Position numbers and translations under genes: made by a program | Assembly (NCBI RefSeq): GCF_023898315.1 | Contig: NC_064614.1 | Coordinates: forward strand, 500,852,109-500,916,108 | DNA length: 64,000 nucleotides | Direction: 5' to 3' | DNA from: Schistocerca nitens | Taxonomy: Eukaryota > Arthropoda > Insecta > Orthoptera > Acrididae | Notes under the pieces: generated by a model | What the model saw: only the letters and a program-made list of their open reading frames with translations | What the model was told of the DNA's origin: nothing | Database searches by the model: none | Shown: piece by piece, positions 1 through 10,650 of the stretch | Layout: the number at the start of each line of letters is the position of its first letter | How positions within the stretch are numbered: the first letter of the stretch is position 1

Positions 1-601
1 AGCGTGAATTATTATTGTTCGTGTTTAGTGGTGTGACTAGGCCTGGCAAGATGTGGAAGGGTTGTGAATAGGCTCCGATGTTGAGTGTTCATTGTGAAGA
101 ACACGTACTCATCAGGGACAGCGTCTGACAGAATTGAAAAAGGGCATTATTGTGTGTCTCCGTTTGACGGGCTGGTCTAATCGTGCAGCATTCACATTTG
201 TTGGGCATTCCAATTGGGCAGTGTCCCAAAGTTGGACTGCATGAGAACGTGAAGGGAGGCATATTCGCCGTCAAGTTGCCTGACCACCACATGGTAGGAT
301 CAGTGTATTGTGCACTAAGCACACCGAAATCCTTCACATCTGCGCCTGCCATCCTAGAACAAGTAACGCACTCCCTGCAGCATTCTGTCATCCCGCACCA
401 TTGGTCGGAGACTAGCATCATCCTGCCTAGGGAGTTACCGTCCCATGCGTAGGCTGCCCCTAACACCACAAAACAAACGCCTGCGTTTGGAGTGGTGCTG
501 TGACCGGGAAGCGTCGACTGCTGATGAATGTTCTCCCGTTGTGTTCAGCAATGAATCGTGTGTCTGCACTACTGACCATCGTCGACGAGTATGGCAGTGA
601 C

Positions 602-957
602 GCCGGCCGGTGTGGCCGAGCGGTTCTAGGCGCTTCAGTCTGGAACCGCGCGACCACTACGGTCGCAGGTTCGAATCCTGCCTCGGGCATGGATGTGTGT
701 GAAAAAAAATGGCTCTGAGCACTATGGGACTTAACATCTATGGTCATCAGTCCCCTAGAACTTAGAACTACTTAAACCTAACTAACCTAAGGACAGCACA
801 CAACACCCAGCCATCACGAGGCAGAGAAAATCCCTGACCCCGGATGTGTGTGATGTCCGTAGGTTAGTTAGGTTTAAGTAGTTCTAAGTTCTGGGGGACA
901 TGACCTCAGATGTTAAGTCCCATTGTGCTCAGAGCCATTTGAACCATTTGAAACATT
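602..957 (+). mobile_element. tRNA-headed SINE (type A head), carrying a nested SINE
   Basis: The head (about 605-690) resembles a class II tRNA of the Leu type: GGCCGAGCGG A-box region, a variable-arm-like stem, and a GGTTCGAATCC B box. The body ends in TGCTCAGAGCCATTTGAACC. It is flanked by an exact 12-bp target duplication TATGGCAGTGAC at 590-601 and 958-969. A second SINE sits inside it at 703-841. It interrupts the Tc1-like relic. Confidence 0.9.
703..841 (-). mobile_element. 5'-truncated SINE (type B) nested in SINE
   Basis: This antisense SINE fragment has a shared tail but a type B region (reverse complement of GAGGCAGAGAAAATCCCTGA) instead of the Leu-like head. It is flanked by the exact 12-bp duplication GGATGTGTGTGA at 691-702 and 842-853, which lies within the host SINE. 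This gives a clear order of insertion. Confidence 0.9.
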
Positions 958-1603
958 TATGGCAGTGACCTGTGGAGAGGTCCCCTTCCTCCAATATTCT
1001 GCAGAGGCACAGCTGTGTTACGTCTGGTGTCACGGTGTGGGGGGTGCATCGGGCATAAATTCATGTCACAGCTGGTAGTGACTGAGGGAACTTTGACGGC
1101 ACAACAGCACGTCACCGACATCCTGTGTTCTCATGTGTTCCCTCACGTGACAGTAGCGTGGTGCTATTTTTGAACAGGCCGATGTTCGTTCACACATGGC
1201 ACGTGTCTCTATGAATTGTCTGCTTGACGTTGATGTACTCCTGTGACCTGCAAGATCACCACATCTGTGCCCAATAGCACATGTATGGAACCAGCTCGGA
1301 CGTCAACTCCGTCACAGAGCCAATATGTCGCACATAATAATTAGTTACAACAGTTACAGGCAAGCTTGTCTCAGGTAACACTAATACGGTTTTATTATAA
1401 CCTTCCCAACCAAATTAGCCGTTCATGTAAGCCAGACATGGTGCAACGTCATACAGACAAATGAGTCAATTCTACCAAGTTATTTGTAAATTTCTCTTGA
1501 TTTTGTAATCACTGAAATAATGTCTCATATTCTCTGAACCTATAAAGTTTGATTGTTTCCTCATGCTCTTCTGGGTGCTTTACTGCCTTATGAGTCAGTG
1601 TAT

Positions 1604-1908
1604 ATGACAACGAACATATATGTCAATAATACCTACTCTAAGTGAAAAACGTTTAACAGTGTACTTGTTCTTGGATGATTTTATTGATCACATTCTGTTA
1701 ATGCTTGTACATTTTCCTGTCGAATGAGGTAGGAATCATGTAGGAGGGTATTAATTTTAACAAATGACTCATCTTATTAGAATTCACTTGACCTGCTGTT
1801 ACTCTGTTAATGATGACAGTTCCTTTTCTCCTCAGTGGCGAGTTCAGAAATCGAAAGTAGTGTGGAAATGGTTGCTGAATCTTGCAGTACGATCTTCAGT
1901 TGATGTTA
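1604..1908. other. AT-rich sequence, nothing recognised
   Basis: There is no open frame of note, no tRNA-like motif and no recognisable repeat terminus between the end of the Tc1-like relic and the left TIR of the mariner-type MITE. Confidence 0.5.
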
Positions 1909-2547
1909 CAAGGGCTATTCGGTAAGCAAGGTCCGATTGGTCGCTAAATGAAAGCCACAATGAAAATCAAGAATGTTTTATTTGCAACTGTTTGCTACAC
2001 CTTCCAGTTACTTCTCTATAGAGTCGCCGCTTCCATTTAGATATTTGTCGTGGCGTTGTATCAACTTTCCAATACTCTCGTCATAGATGACAGCAGCTTA
2101 TGCTTTCCGCCACTTCTTTATGCTGGTCTGCAGTTCGTTGTTTGTGCCAAAATATTGTCTTCGTAGCCCTCAGTTCATGTCAGCAGAAACGGAAACGTAC
2201 ATCAGAAGGAGCCAGCTAATGGCTGCATAGTGGGTGATCAAACACTTCCCATCGTGAACACTGCAGAGGTATTCTCATAGCCCCTGCAGTGTGTGGCCAG
2301 GAATTGTCATGAAGAAGGAAATGCACAACAGGTATGTTATGCGAGGTTGCATGAAATCAGCGAAACCTGTCAGCGGGCACCCGTACTGATGTTCCAGGTA
2401 CCTTTACGTGCTCACTGTGTGCTCAGAACCGAAAAAAGCGACGTGACACGATTGTCAGGTATACTAGAGAAACTGCGTAACACATCTGTGCAAGGCTTCA
2501 TCATCCACACCACGGCCTACCGGACCTTACTTTCCGAATAGCCGTCG
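1909..2547. mobile_element. Mariner/IS630-type internally deleted element (MITE)
   Basis: The termini are inverted repeats: GGCTATTCGGTAAGCAAGGT near the left end and, on the opposite strand at the right end, GGCTATTCGGAAAGTAAGGT. Both are flanked by TA (1907-1908 and 2548-2549). At 639 bp it is too short for a transposase, although the interior resembles the ends of the larger relative at 55971-57116. It is a non-autonomous deletion derivative. The mariner assignment rests on the TA target and the terminal pattern. Confidence 0.75.
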
Positions 2548-3133
2548 TATAATCCATTTCTGCTAACATTGTTCATTTTTTTTGTTAGTTTTCGAGAACG
2601 CTTAAAAATCACTATAGGTTAGGGGTATGTAGATATGAAGTAGACGCTGCACCATTCGATCGCCACTTGGTACAGTTAACACTTTGCCGTCCGCACGTCT
2701 CATAAAAATGTATTCGCTGGCGCCGGCAGCGCTAATTCGGATTACTGGGCTTGTCGTCGGCCGTTCTTGACATTATCGGGAGATCATAAATTGTTACGTT
2801 TTACTAATCTCATGGTTAGTTCTCATAAGTTCACAACCCTGTTCCCCTACTTTCATAAAATATCGAAGATATGCATACTTAAATAAATACAAAATTTGTT
2901 TGTTTCATATGTTTCTTTATTTGCATTTTCTTTGGTACTTAGTATTTCTCTTTCGTATGATATGCAACAAAACAGTCTCCAAAATGTAACGCAATTCCAC
3001 AAGACTTGCACATTAAGTTTATTGTTCTCCTTTTTTTTTGTTTTTGGACCATACATGGCAGTTCCTTCCTTTTCGTTTATTTGTTTCGGAAATAAGTATT
3101 AGCTGGTGTTGCTTTCTGTGACCGGAAAGTCTG

Positions 3134-4912
3134 TCAACCGGAGCATGATGGCACCCTCAAGCTTTGCTCAGAAGCAGGTACATGATCTTTTATCCACGAA
3201 GCAGATACTTTCGATAAAAAATCGTGAAATCGGAGACTCTTGTGGTCTGTATTGAAATATTGCCATGTATGGAGCGCATTAAATAATGCGCAATTAAAGA
3301 GGTACATGCAAACCTTTTTTGACCATTTTATAGTTTATCTGTGTATAGGCTAATAACCCAAATATTGGTCTGCCCGATCCACTCCTTTCATGTATTTGTT
3401 GTAGTCTAATACACTTACAGATTTTTTAATTGTGTAAGTGGTTTTTCTACATTTTCTTTGAGTGTCTGTCATAGTGGCATTATGTATTATAGATATCATT
3501 CGTATCGTTTTAATTTTCGAAGCTCTCCATACCTGTGCGAGTACTGCACGCTTCCGTTGATGACAAGCTTCAAACACATTGACTATTGCGGGCTTTAATT
3601 TTTCCGGAAATAAAATATTTTGACGTATCGTTCCACAAACGCGATTTTTCTTTTCAAGTACCTTCTCTGCAAGTTCTACACTGTTATAATAATTATCCAT
3701 GTAGAGGAGATGCCACTTTCCATCAGGAGGTGTCAATAGTTGCATCACTGTTTTTGCTAAAGGCTGCCCAGCGCCGGAATATATCTTGAATGAGGAAATG
3801 TATCCCGTACTCGAAACACACAGCATCCGAATGAGTATGCCATATTTCGTAAATTTGTAAACTTTGAAATGTAACTGTCCACGCCACGGTATGATTCCTT
3901 CATCAACTGAGATGTTTTGACTTGGATTACAGGTTTCTTTAAACTTTTTGGAAAAATAATAAATTACGAATTGCACTTTGAAAAGCCGGTCGGCATTATC
4001 CGGTTTATTGTTGTTGTGACAAAAATTAAAAAATGATAATATTTGTCTGAATCGGTTGCGGGACATCGATCTGCGAAATATCGATGTGTCTATCAAAGGA
4101 TTCGTTGACCAATAATCATCGATCCTTGCTTTTTTACAGTTTCCACAAGGATAGCAAGCCCAAACCATATTCTAAGTTCGGGTCCCGTAACGTCGACAAA
4201 TTTGGCATTGAACCTTCCCTGCAAATTAAAACTGTGTGCTGGACCGAGAGTCGAAATCAGGACCTTTGCCTTTCGCGGGCAAGTGCTCTACCAGATACTG
4301 GCAGAAGTAAAGCTGTGAGGACGGGGCGTGAGTCGTGCTTGGGTAGCTCAGTTGGTAGAGCACTTGCCCGCGAGAGGCAAAGGTCCCGAGTTCGAGTCTC
4401 GGTCCGGCACACAGCTTTAATCTGCCAGGAAGTTTCATATCAGCGCACACTCCGCTGCAGAGTGAAAATCTCGCTCTGGAAATTGGGCATTTTTTTATCT
4501 AGTTTCCTTCTATTGCAATTCTGACTGTAGTAGTTGTTGGTTTCGTTGCTAATATATTCAAATAGATCCTTCCCAATACATAATTCTACGATATCCTCGA
4601 GGCTCTGTGTATCTTTGGAAAATCTGTTTGGACTCGGAGATCCTTCAAATTTATTATTGGTCCTCGGTAAATCAAAGTCTGACCACTGTGCACTGTCTTC
4701 TTTCTTCTTCTGATTCATCCGAATCAGTTGGCAACCGTAGCGTTCGCCGAATTCTTCTTGGACGTATTTCACTATCTTCCGACGATTCTGCTTCACTTTC
4801 ATTTTTTTTTATATTCAATGTCTTCCTCCCCATCTACCAAGTCATCCGGAACGTCAGACAAGACGTCCGCGCATTCATCGTAAATAATCGAATCGTCTCT
4901 TTCGTCTGCCAT
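3134..4912 (-). pseudogene. piggyBac-type transposase pseudogene (PGBD4-like)
   Basis: A piggyBac transposase cuts and pastes at TTAA with a DDD catalytic triad in an RNase H-like fold. The likely start is the ATG at 4910-4912, giving an acidic N-terminus (MADERDD...). The N-terminal conserved part (FEGSPSPNRF) is at about 4560-4660. The catalytic core lies at 3350-4168, including SVDEGIIPWRG with the first D, LLYMDNYYNS with the second, and DYNKYMKGVDRADQY. Breaks seen: a frameshift in an A-run near 4790, a 270-bp insertion at 4210-4479, a frameshift in the A-run near 4130, and two in-frame stops just after DQYLGY (about 3335-3350). A WSKKVCMYLFNCALFNA stretch follows the stops, so the gene once continued to about 3134. 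It is not functional. Confidence 0.88.
4210..4479. mobile_element. Mirror (foldback) tRNA-derived element inserted in piggyBac
   Basis: The element contains a tRNA-like unit on the plus strand (about 4340-4412) with A box TAGCTCAGTTGGTAGAGC and B box GAGTTCGAGTCTC. It also contains an inverted copy of that unit's 3' half at the left end (4218-4295). It is flanked by a 12-bp target duplication, AAATTTGGCATT at 4198-4209 and AAATTGGGCATT at 4480-4491 (one mismatch). Removing the insert restores continuity between the two piggyBac transposase parts. The duplication length suggests LINE-type retroposition, unlike the fixed short target sites of cut-and-paste MITEs. Confidence 0.85.
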
Positions 4913-5142
4913 GGCGAAAGGGCACAAGTTCCTACAAAAACAGAAAACTTGTTGAATTGTGTAGCTTATTGTTACCTAAGCAAAACACCAACAGAATGCA
5001 CAAGATACTGAAGTGCTGTCGTCGGCCACTGCGTGATACTATGCAGACGACACCAATGTGGTGTCGCCGGCCGTTGACCGCTATTTCGCGCACGACACCA
5101 CTGTGGTGTCGCCGGAAGGCATAGTGTTAGAATTACACTTCA

Positions 5143-5340
5143 AAATGGTTCAGATGGCTCTGAGGACTATGTGACTAAACTTCTGAGGTCATCAGTCCCC
5201 TATAACTTAGAACTACTTAAACCTAACTAACATTAGGACACGACACACGTCCATGCCCGAGGCAGGATTCGAACCTGCGACCGTAGCGGTCGCGGTTCCA
5301 GACTGAAGCGCCTAGAACCGCTCGGCCACATGGCCGGCGC
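5143..5340 (-). mobile_element. tRNA-headed SINE (type A)
   Basis: Full-length antisense copy with the Leu-like head at about 5258-5338. It has an exact 10-bp target duplication TTACACTTCA at 5133-5142 and 5341-5350. The insertion begins only a few bases outside the piggyBac right end. Confidence 0.92.
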
Positions 5341-5477
5341 TTACACTTCAGCTAGTGAAAGATGTCCGTAAGGTTGGGCGTTTCTACCTTGTACTCTTTG
5401 TCGTCCAGGTTTCTGTATACTTGATTACAGTGACTGGAATGGTAATCAATAGAAAAACAAATTTACTTAGTGTTGTC

Positions 5478-5643
5478 CTGCAGTCATGGACTGTGCGGCT
5501 GATCCCGGTGGAAGTTCGAGTCCTCCCTTGGGCATGGGTGTGTGTGTTTGTCCTTAGGATAATTTAGATTAAATAGTGTGTAAGCTTAGGGACTGATGAC
5601 CTTAGCAGTTAAGTCCCATAAGATTTCACACACATTTGAACAT
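5478..5643 (+). mobile_element. tRNA-headed SINE (type C), 5'-truncated
   Basis: A partial tRNA head (B box AAGTTCGAGTCCTCC) is followed by a body related to, but distinct from, type A (GTGTGTAAGCTTAGGGACTG). The target duplication is 11 bp with one mismatch: TTAGTGTTGTC (5467-5477) and TTAGCGTTGTC (5644-5654). Confidence 0.8.
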
Positions 5644-5654
5644 TTAGCGTTGTC

Positions 5655-6620
5655 AGTTTTGATTATTTTGTGCACCGCCGCCCGTGTCGCGTACGGCGAC
5701 CGTGCCAGAGCAGTTCTTGAAGGCAGCGGGGAGAGAGCCAATAGCAGCCGCAGATGGCGCCACGTGACACGCACGCCTGGGACCAATGGGCTGCAAGGCG
5801 GGCCCCGACCGCGATCCTCAGCAATAAAATATGAGCAGCGCGGGCGCGTCAGCCCTTTTTATTTTGTCCTCGGTTTTTTGCCTTGCGCTGATGGTCCGAG
5901 CGAAGATACCGCCACTGAAAAAGTGAAAGGGAAACGCGAACGAGGGAGAGGAAGACAAAACGACAGCGGAAAGCGGCAGCGCGAGCGGCGGCCGATCTTG
6001 CGCCGACCGCAGGCGCAGGTGCGGCGGGCAGCGGGCGGCGCCGTCGCTGCGCGTACGAATTTAAACTGCGCCTGAATTCTTTATTAGGCGCGGGGCGCGG
6101 GCCGCGTTTTTGGATCCACTTTCCTGCGCTGCGAGAGGCTCCGTTACTTATTCAATTCAGAGTGGAATTGGCTGGCAGAGGCCGCCGCAGGCCCGCCGAG
6201 AGAGGGCTTTTCGCTAAATAAAAAAAGCTAATGTGTTTAATGCTTGTAATGTTTTGTTAGGGTGGGACGGGCGGCGCGGCGGCGGCGTGAATTAATGAAG
6301 AGCGCAGCCAATGTTAAGTGGACGAGCTAAGTGGGCGCGGGTAATCTCGGCTGCTCGGCTGCGCGGCTCGTGTATTTTTCATTAGGCCGGGCAGCGCGCC
6401 TCTCCGGGGACCCGCCGCTCGCTACCTGCACGGCCGTGTCACGGCGAGCGCCAGCTTCCGGCCGCCGCCGCTCCTTCACATACTCCTCGCTCCTCGCCTC
6501 GCCGCCCCCACCTCCTCCACAGCTGGGGTCTGACGGACACGGCGGGGAAACGCCGCGACCCCGAGGACAGCTTCCTCCGAAACCGAACTTGACCACACAC
6601 ATCGTCCGTGGGGGCTGTAG
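5655..6620. promoter_or_regulatory. GC/CpG-rich single-copy block, candidate promoter or enhancer
   Basis: This is the only long block in the window that is strongly GC- and CpG-rich without transposon motifs. It contains several CCAAT-type sequences (about 5737, 5781 and 6307), a TATA-like AATAAAATATG near 5825, purine-rich GGAA/GAGA stretches near 5920-5970, and AT-rich homeodomain-like cores (TAAT, ATTA) at about 6220-6390 embedded in GC-rich sequence. Open frames exist on both strands here, but that is expected from GC richness and none resembles a known protein. It could be a first exon or promoter, or an intronic enhancer, of the ETS gene whose exon lies 55 kb downstream. That link is inference. 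Confidence 0.45.
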
Positions 6621-6785
6621 TACTCAAAGCCTGCCTGGAAATTTTAGTTTCTGGCGAGCAGGGACATAACTACAGTCGCGGAAACCCTAGATTTCCAGAA
6701 AGCGGTGCCCCCCTGCAGAATGTTAAAGAAAGTACGAGCACTTGGAGCGGGAGGTGTGTGGAAGATTTCTTAAGTAATACAAGGA

Positions 6786-8306
6786 GAATTCAATAAGTAT
6801 TGCATATCCTTTTTTTTCCTCCATCTATTTCGGTTGGAAAAATGCGGAATTTGCTGTAGGATATCGTGGAATATCCTCCTTCAGCCTCTATAGTTTCATG
6901 AATTCGTGAAGTCTATTGGCGGTGGCGCTATACGTAGCCTCGAAAATGGCGTCTGTAACTGAGCTGCGTAGCAAGCACAGAGCTGTGAGTGAGTTTCCTT
7001 TGGCGGAAAATGAGAGGGTCGCAGATATTCATAGGCGACTGTAAAATGTCTACGGAGCAGCGGACAAAAGCACGGTGTGTCGTTGGGCGAGGTGTCTGGT
7101 AACATCGCAACTGGGTCGCCCAAACCTGTCCAATCTCCCGCGTACTGTCAGGCGTGAACAGCTGCGACTCCTGCAATGTTGGACTGTGTGAACACTGATT
7201 CGAGGTGATCGACGGATCACAATGAAGCACCTCGCTGCTCAACTGGACGCCTATGTTGGTAGTGCTGGCACACTCTTCCACGAGTGGGGTACTCAAAGGT
7301 GTGTGCCCACTGCATTCCTCGTGGCCTAACAGAAGACATAAACAGCAACGAAGGATCATCTGCGCGCAATTGTTTGCGCGTTACGAGGCTGATCGTAACA
7401 ATTTATTCTCGATCATCATCACATGCCATGAAATATGGGTTCATCACTTCGAACCTGACATAAAAGGGCAGTCCATTGAGTGGCGCTACAACACTTCTCC
7501 TACGAAGGAAAAGTTCAAAACCGCACCCTCGGCTTGTAAAGTCATGACGACGGTCTTCTGGGACTATGCAGTGGTTATTCTGTTCGATGTTGGCTCAAAT
7601 GGTTCAAATGCCTCTGAGCACTATGGGACGTAATATCTGAGGCCTTCAGTCCCCTAGAGCTTAGAACTACTTAAACCTAACTAACCTAAGTACATCACAC
7701 ACATCCATGCCCGAGGTAGGATTCGAACCAGCGACCGTAGCAGCACTGTGGCTCCGGACTGAAACGCCTAGAACCGCTCGGCCACAGCGGCCGGCTGTTC
7801 GATATTCTTCGTCATTGTCCAACGGTCAACTCTGAAGTGTGCTATGCTACCCTCACGAAATTGAAGAAACGACTTTGGCGTGTTCATTGCTACGAAAATA
7901 ATTTCTCCTCCTCCATGGCAACGCAAGGCCTCGCACAAGTCTGCGCACTCGACAGAAGCTCACAAAGCTTTACCGGACAGTTCTTCCTCATCCACCCTAC
8001 GGTCCAGATCTCACACCTTCCGATTTTTGGAAGAATGCACTTCGCGGGAAGCAGTACGTGGACTATAGGGAAGTTATTGATGCAGGAAGAGGTTGACTCC
8101 GTTGTCGACAGTAGAACGGTACCATGCACACATACAAGTCCTCCCTGCAAGGTGCTGTTGTAAGGCCGTCGCGTTGAAAAGAGATTATGTTGAAAAACAG
8201 GATTTTGTAACCAGAAGAGTGGAGACTAATATGGTGTATTGGAATTCTGAGTAAAACCAACCTGCTTTCAGAAAAAAATGTGTTGCATTACTTATTGAAC
8301 GGCCCT
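6786..8306 (+). mobile_element. Mariner-like element relic
   Basis: Inverted ends carry TTCAATAAGTA(A)TGCA: left at about 6789, right at about 8285-8306 on the other strand. Transposase frames on the plus strand contain recognisable mariner motifs: the ITCHEIWVHHFEPD segment (first catalytic region, with GDE changed to CHE) and IEWRYNTSPTKEKFK..ACKVMTTVFWD at about 7420-7560. The ORF is broken by frameshifts and by the SINE at 7592-7794. A second, more rearranged copy of the same family lies at 42582-43732. Confidence 0.85.
7592..7794 (-). mobile_element. tRNA-headed SINE (type A) inside mariner
   Basis: Full-length antisense copy with target duplication CTGTTCGATGTT (7580-7591) and CTGTTCGATATT (7795-7806), one mismatch. 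It splits the mariner transposase at the FDV codons. Confidence 0.92.
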
Positions 8307-8339
8307 AGAAAAAAATCCAGTACTTTGTGCTCGACGTTG

Positions 8340-9470
8340 AGTGTTCATCAGAGATAAGGTGTCGTCAGAAGCGCCCCAGGGAAGTGTGATAGGACCAATC
8401 TTGTTCTATATACACATCAATGACTTGACGGACAGGGCCAGCAGCAACCTGCTGCTGTTCCTGATGATGCTGCGATGTACAGGGAAGTTTCGTCATTGGG
8501 TGATATCAGGAGGATACGGAGTGACTTAGATAGAATTTCTGTTCGTTTTGATGAACGGCAGCTTGTTCTAAACGTAGTAAAATGAACGTTAATGCAGATG
8601 AATTGGAAAAACAATCCCATAGTGTTCGTATACAATATTATTGATGCGTTATTTGACAAAGTCACATCATTTAACGTTTAGGCGTAACGTTGCAAAGCGA
8701 TATTGCTTGGAAAGAGCACGTAAGAATGGTAGTAGGAAACGCTAATGTAGACTTCGATTTATTGGGAGAATTCTAGAAAAGTGTTGCTCATCCATAAAGG
8801 AGGTGGCTCGTAGTACGGTTGTGCAACCCTTTCTTGAGGATCAGTCGAATGTTTGACATCCCCAACATGCCGGATTAATGGAAGATATCGACGCTATTTA
8901 GAAGCGTGCTGTTAGATTTCCTCCCGATAGATCTGATCAATTCGCGTTGTTACGGAGTTGCTTCTCGCCGCCAATTGGAATCCCTGGAAGGAAGATGACG
9001 TTCCTTTTCGCGAAACACTGTTGAGAAAATTTAGAGAACGAGCATTTGCAGCTGACTGTTGAACGATTTTAATGTCACCAACGTGCATTCTGCGTAAGGA
9101 CGGTGATGGCAAGAGAAGAGAAATAAGCGATTGTTTGGACATATACAGATTTTCCTCGCTCCCTTTGGGAGTGGAATAGGAAAGGAAATGACTAGTAACG
9201 GTATTGGGTACCCTCTGCCGTACGGCATAAAAACATGGTTCAAATGGCTCTGAGCACTATGGGACTTAACATCTGAGGTCATCAGTCCCCTAGAACTTAG
9301 AACTACTTAAACCTAACTAACCTAAGGACATCACACACATCCATGCCCGAGGCAGGATTCGTACCTGCGACCGTAGCGGTCACGCGGTTCCGGACTGAAG
9401 CGCCTAGAACCGCACGGCCACAACGGCGTACGACATAAGGTGGCTTGCGGAGTTTGTATGTAGAAGTAGA
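8340..9470 (+). pseudogene. CR1-type LINE fragment (reverse transcriptase and 3' part)
   Basis: The segment near 8341-8460 translates as a degraded APQGSVIGPILFYIHINDL reverse-transcriptase motif. Only remnants follow, up to a 3' end at about 9440-9470 (TTGCGGAGTTTGTATGTAGA) that resembles the 3' terminus of the CR1 copy at 29361. Many frameshifts and an internal SINE at 9231-9426 show that it is dead. CR1 membership is inferred from the shared 3' end. Confidence 0.65.
9231..9426 (-). mobile_element. tRNA-headed SINE (type A) in LINE 3' region
   Basis: Full-length antisense copy. The target duplication is CGTACGGCATAA (9219-9230) and CGTACGACATAA (9427-9438), with one mismatch. Confidence 0.92.
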
Positions 9471-10650
9471 CCAGGGCTGGCAAAGAGTGGCTCGGAAGAT
9501 ATTCCTCTCCAATGAGTGCTTGCCCCTCCAACTCTACTCGGGTGGTGTCGTCACGGCGCAGCCGAAGCCCTAGGTTCGTCTGTTTATCAGCAGTCAAGTG
9601 GAGCAGCGTTCTTTGACTTCGAAGAGGCATCTCTGCTTCGTTAGTTCGCTCGCTCTAGGCTTTTCGTTCAAATTTACTCTCCATAATATTTCGGTATTAT
9701 TCAAGTTGTTATTTTATTTATTACTGTGGCTATCATTCAAATTTTGAGTCTGATTATTTCTTAAGTTTTCAGGAACGAAGGAAAACATCCTGCAGGTGAG
9801 TATATGGATGTAACAGGATGGGCTTTCCACTGTTAAAAGTACAGAATGCAGAGGATATTTTGCAATACTGCAGCTGTAAATTTTGCAATCTCTTTAGAAA
9901 AACAATAAACCAAAAATCTTGGATTGAGGTCCTTTTCTTGAGGAAGTAATTCATATGCATGGTCAAGTTATGTTTTAGTGGTATTTTAAGTTGCTTGTTT
10001 TCTACCCATACAGTTCCACAGCACTATAACTCTAATCAAAGTACATACAAATGGTTTCATTGATCATTATCATCAGAAACAACAGCAGTAGCGGCAGCAG
10101 TGGTACGTACAGGCCATTTCATGAAATCATCGTAGAAATACGTATATTTATGCTGAATGTAATCTATCAGCAAGTTCAAACTATTCTTCATGAAAAATCC
10201 ATTAACTATATTCGATCCTCCACTTCTCTCTGCTGTAGCCGTGACTTGAAGTTCCCTAAATACTCGGCGGGCGTTAGGATACTGAGCAAAGCTCTTATCT
10301 CGCCGATGTGCTCGGCACAGCGAAACAGTGGAGCAAGACCAGTGTCCTCTGACTCCCCACTGCGTTTTCTGCGTTTCCGGACCGAATCTGAGGTGTCGTG
10401 TCGCCGCATACGCCTGCCGTGTATACAGCCCCGCAGACTCCGCTGTAAGGCGTGTAGCCTCTGTGCCCCCGAGAGAAGCGCACACGAGCGAACTCGGTGC
10501 ACAGCACATTTAACAAAACCACTAGACGGTAAATTAATTCTTGCTGTACCCGTATTACACTTGTAGTGTTCTTCCGGGAAGGGTCTCTCACCTCACTACA
10601 ATCACTGCTTGCATATCACAAAGAACCCCTTGACTGAGCGATTGCTAGTT
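9471..10650. other. Unassigned sequence with a moderately GC-rich segment
   Basis: No repeat ends or protein domains were recognised. The part 10230-10510 is richer in CpG and carries overlapping open frames on both strands (171 codons plus, 150 codons minus). Neither has a motif I can name, and their mutual overlap argues against both being real. It may be an old repeat or unique host DNA. Confidence 0.35.

Larger units (their letters stand above)
1..1603 (+). mobile_element. Tc1-like DNA transposon relic, left end cut by window
   Basis: The plus strand carries degraded Tc1-type transposase sequence. The clearest part is near 1240-1310, where a translation resembles the PARSPDLSPIEHVWDQLG region around the third catalytic residue, with D and E already lost. 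Positions 30-600 align by eye with the better preserved relative at 47540-48300. The right terminus is a degraded inverted repeat ending TCAGTGTA at about 1603, matching the end of the relative at 48922. The reading frame is broken by stops and by a SINE at 602-957, so it is a dead copy. The family is inferred from motif similarity. Confidence 0.6.
2680..5126 (-). mobile_element. piggyBac-family DNA transposon, decayed
   Basis: The left end is TTAA (2676-2679) followed by CACTTTGCCGTCCGCAC. The right end, read on the minus strand, is CACTATGCCTTCCGG preceded by TTAG (5127-5130), one base from the TTAA target. The 2447-bp length is normal for piggyBac. Two near-identical subterminal palindromes of the form GACACCA..TGTGGTGTC lie at about 5047-5065 and 5092-5110. 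The interior encodes the broken transposase described separately and is interrupted by a mirror tRNA element at 4210-4479. The two ends plus the internal frame make this one of the better-defined elements in the window. Confidence 0.88.

Noticed and set aside
4084-4524. 146-codon plus-strand ORF over the piggyBac region
   Set aside because: Reads through the antisense of piggyBac and the mirror tRNA element. It is a shadow frame.
5596-6075. 159-codon plus-strand ORF in the CpG island
   Set aside because: Composition-driven (Arg/Pro/Ala rich), no recognisable domain, and GC-rich DNA keeps frames open by chance. It starts inside a SINE-derived stretch.
6331-6669. 112-codon plus-strand ORF and overlapping minus-strand ORFs
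   Set aside because: Proline- and Ser-rich low-complexity translation on both strands without motif, so it is treated as regulatory or noncoding.
10051-10566. 171-codon plus-strand ORF and 150-codon minus-strand ORF
   Set aside because: They overlap on opposite strands, no family recognised, and no splice or repeat context supports either.
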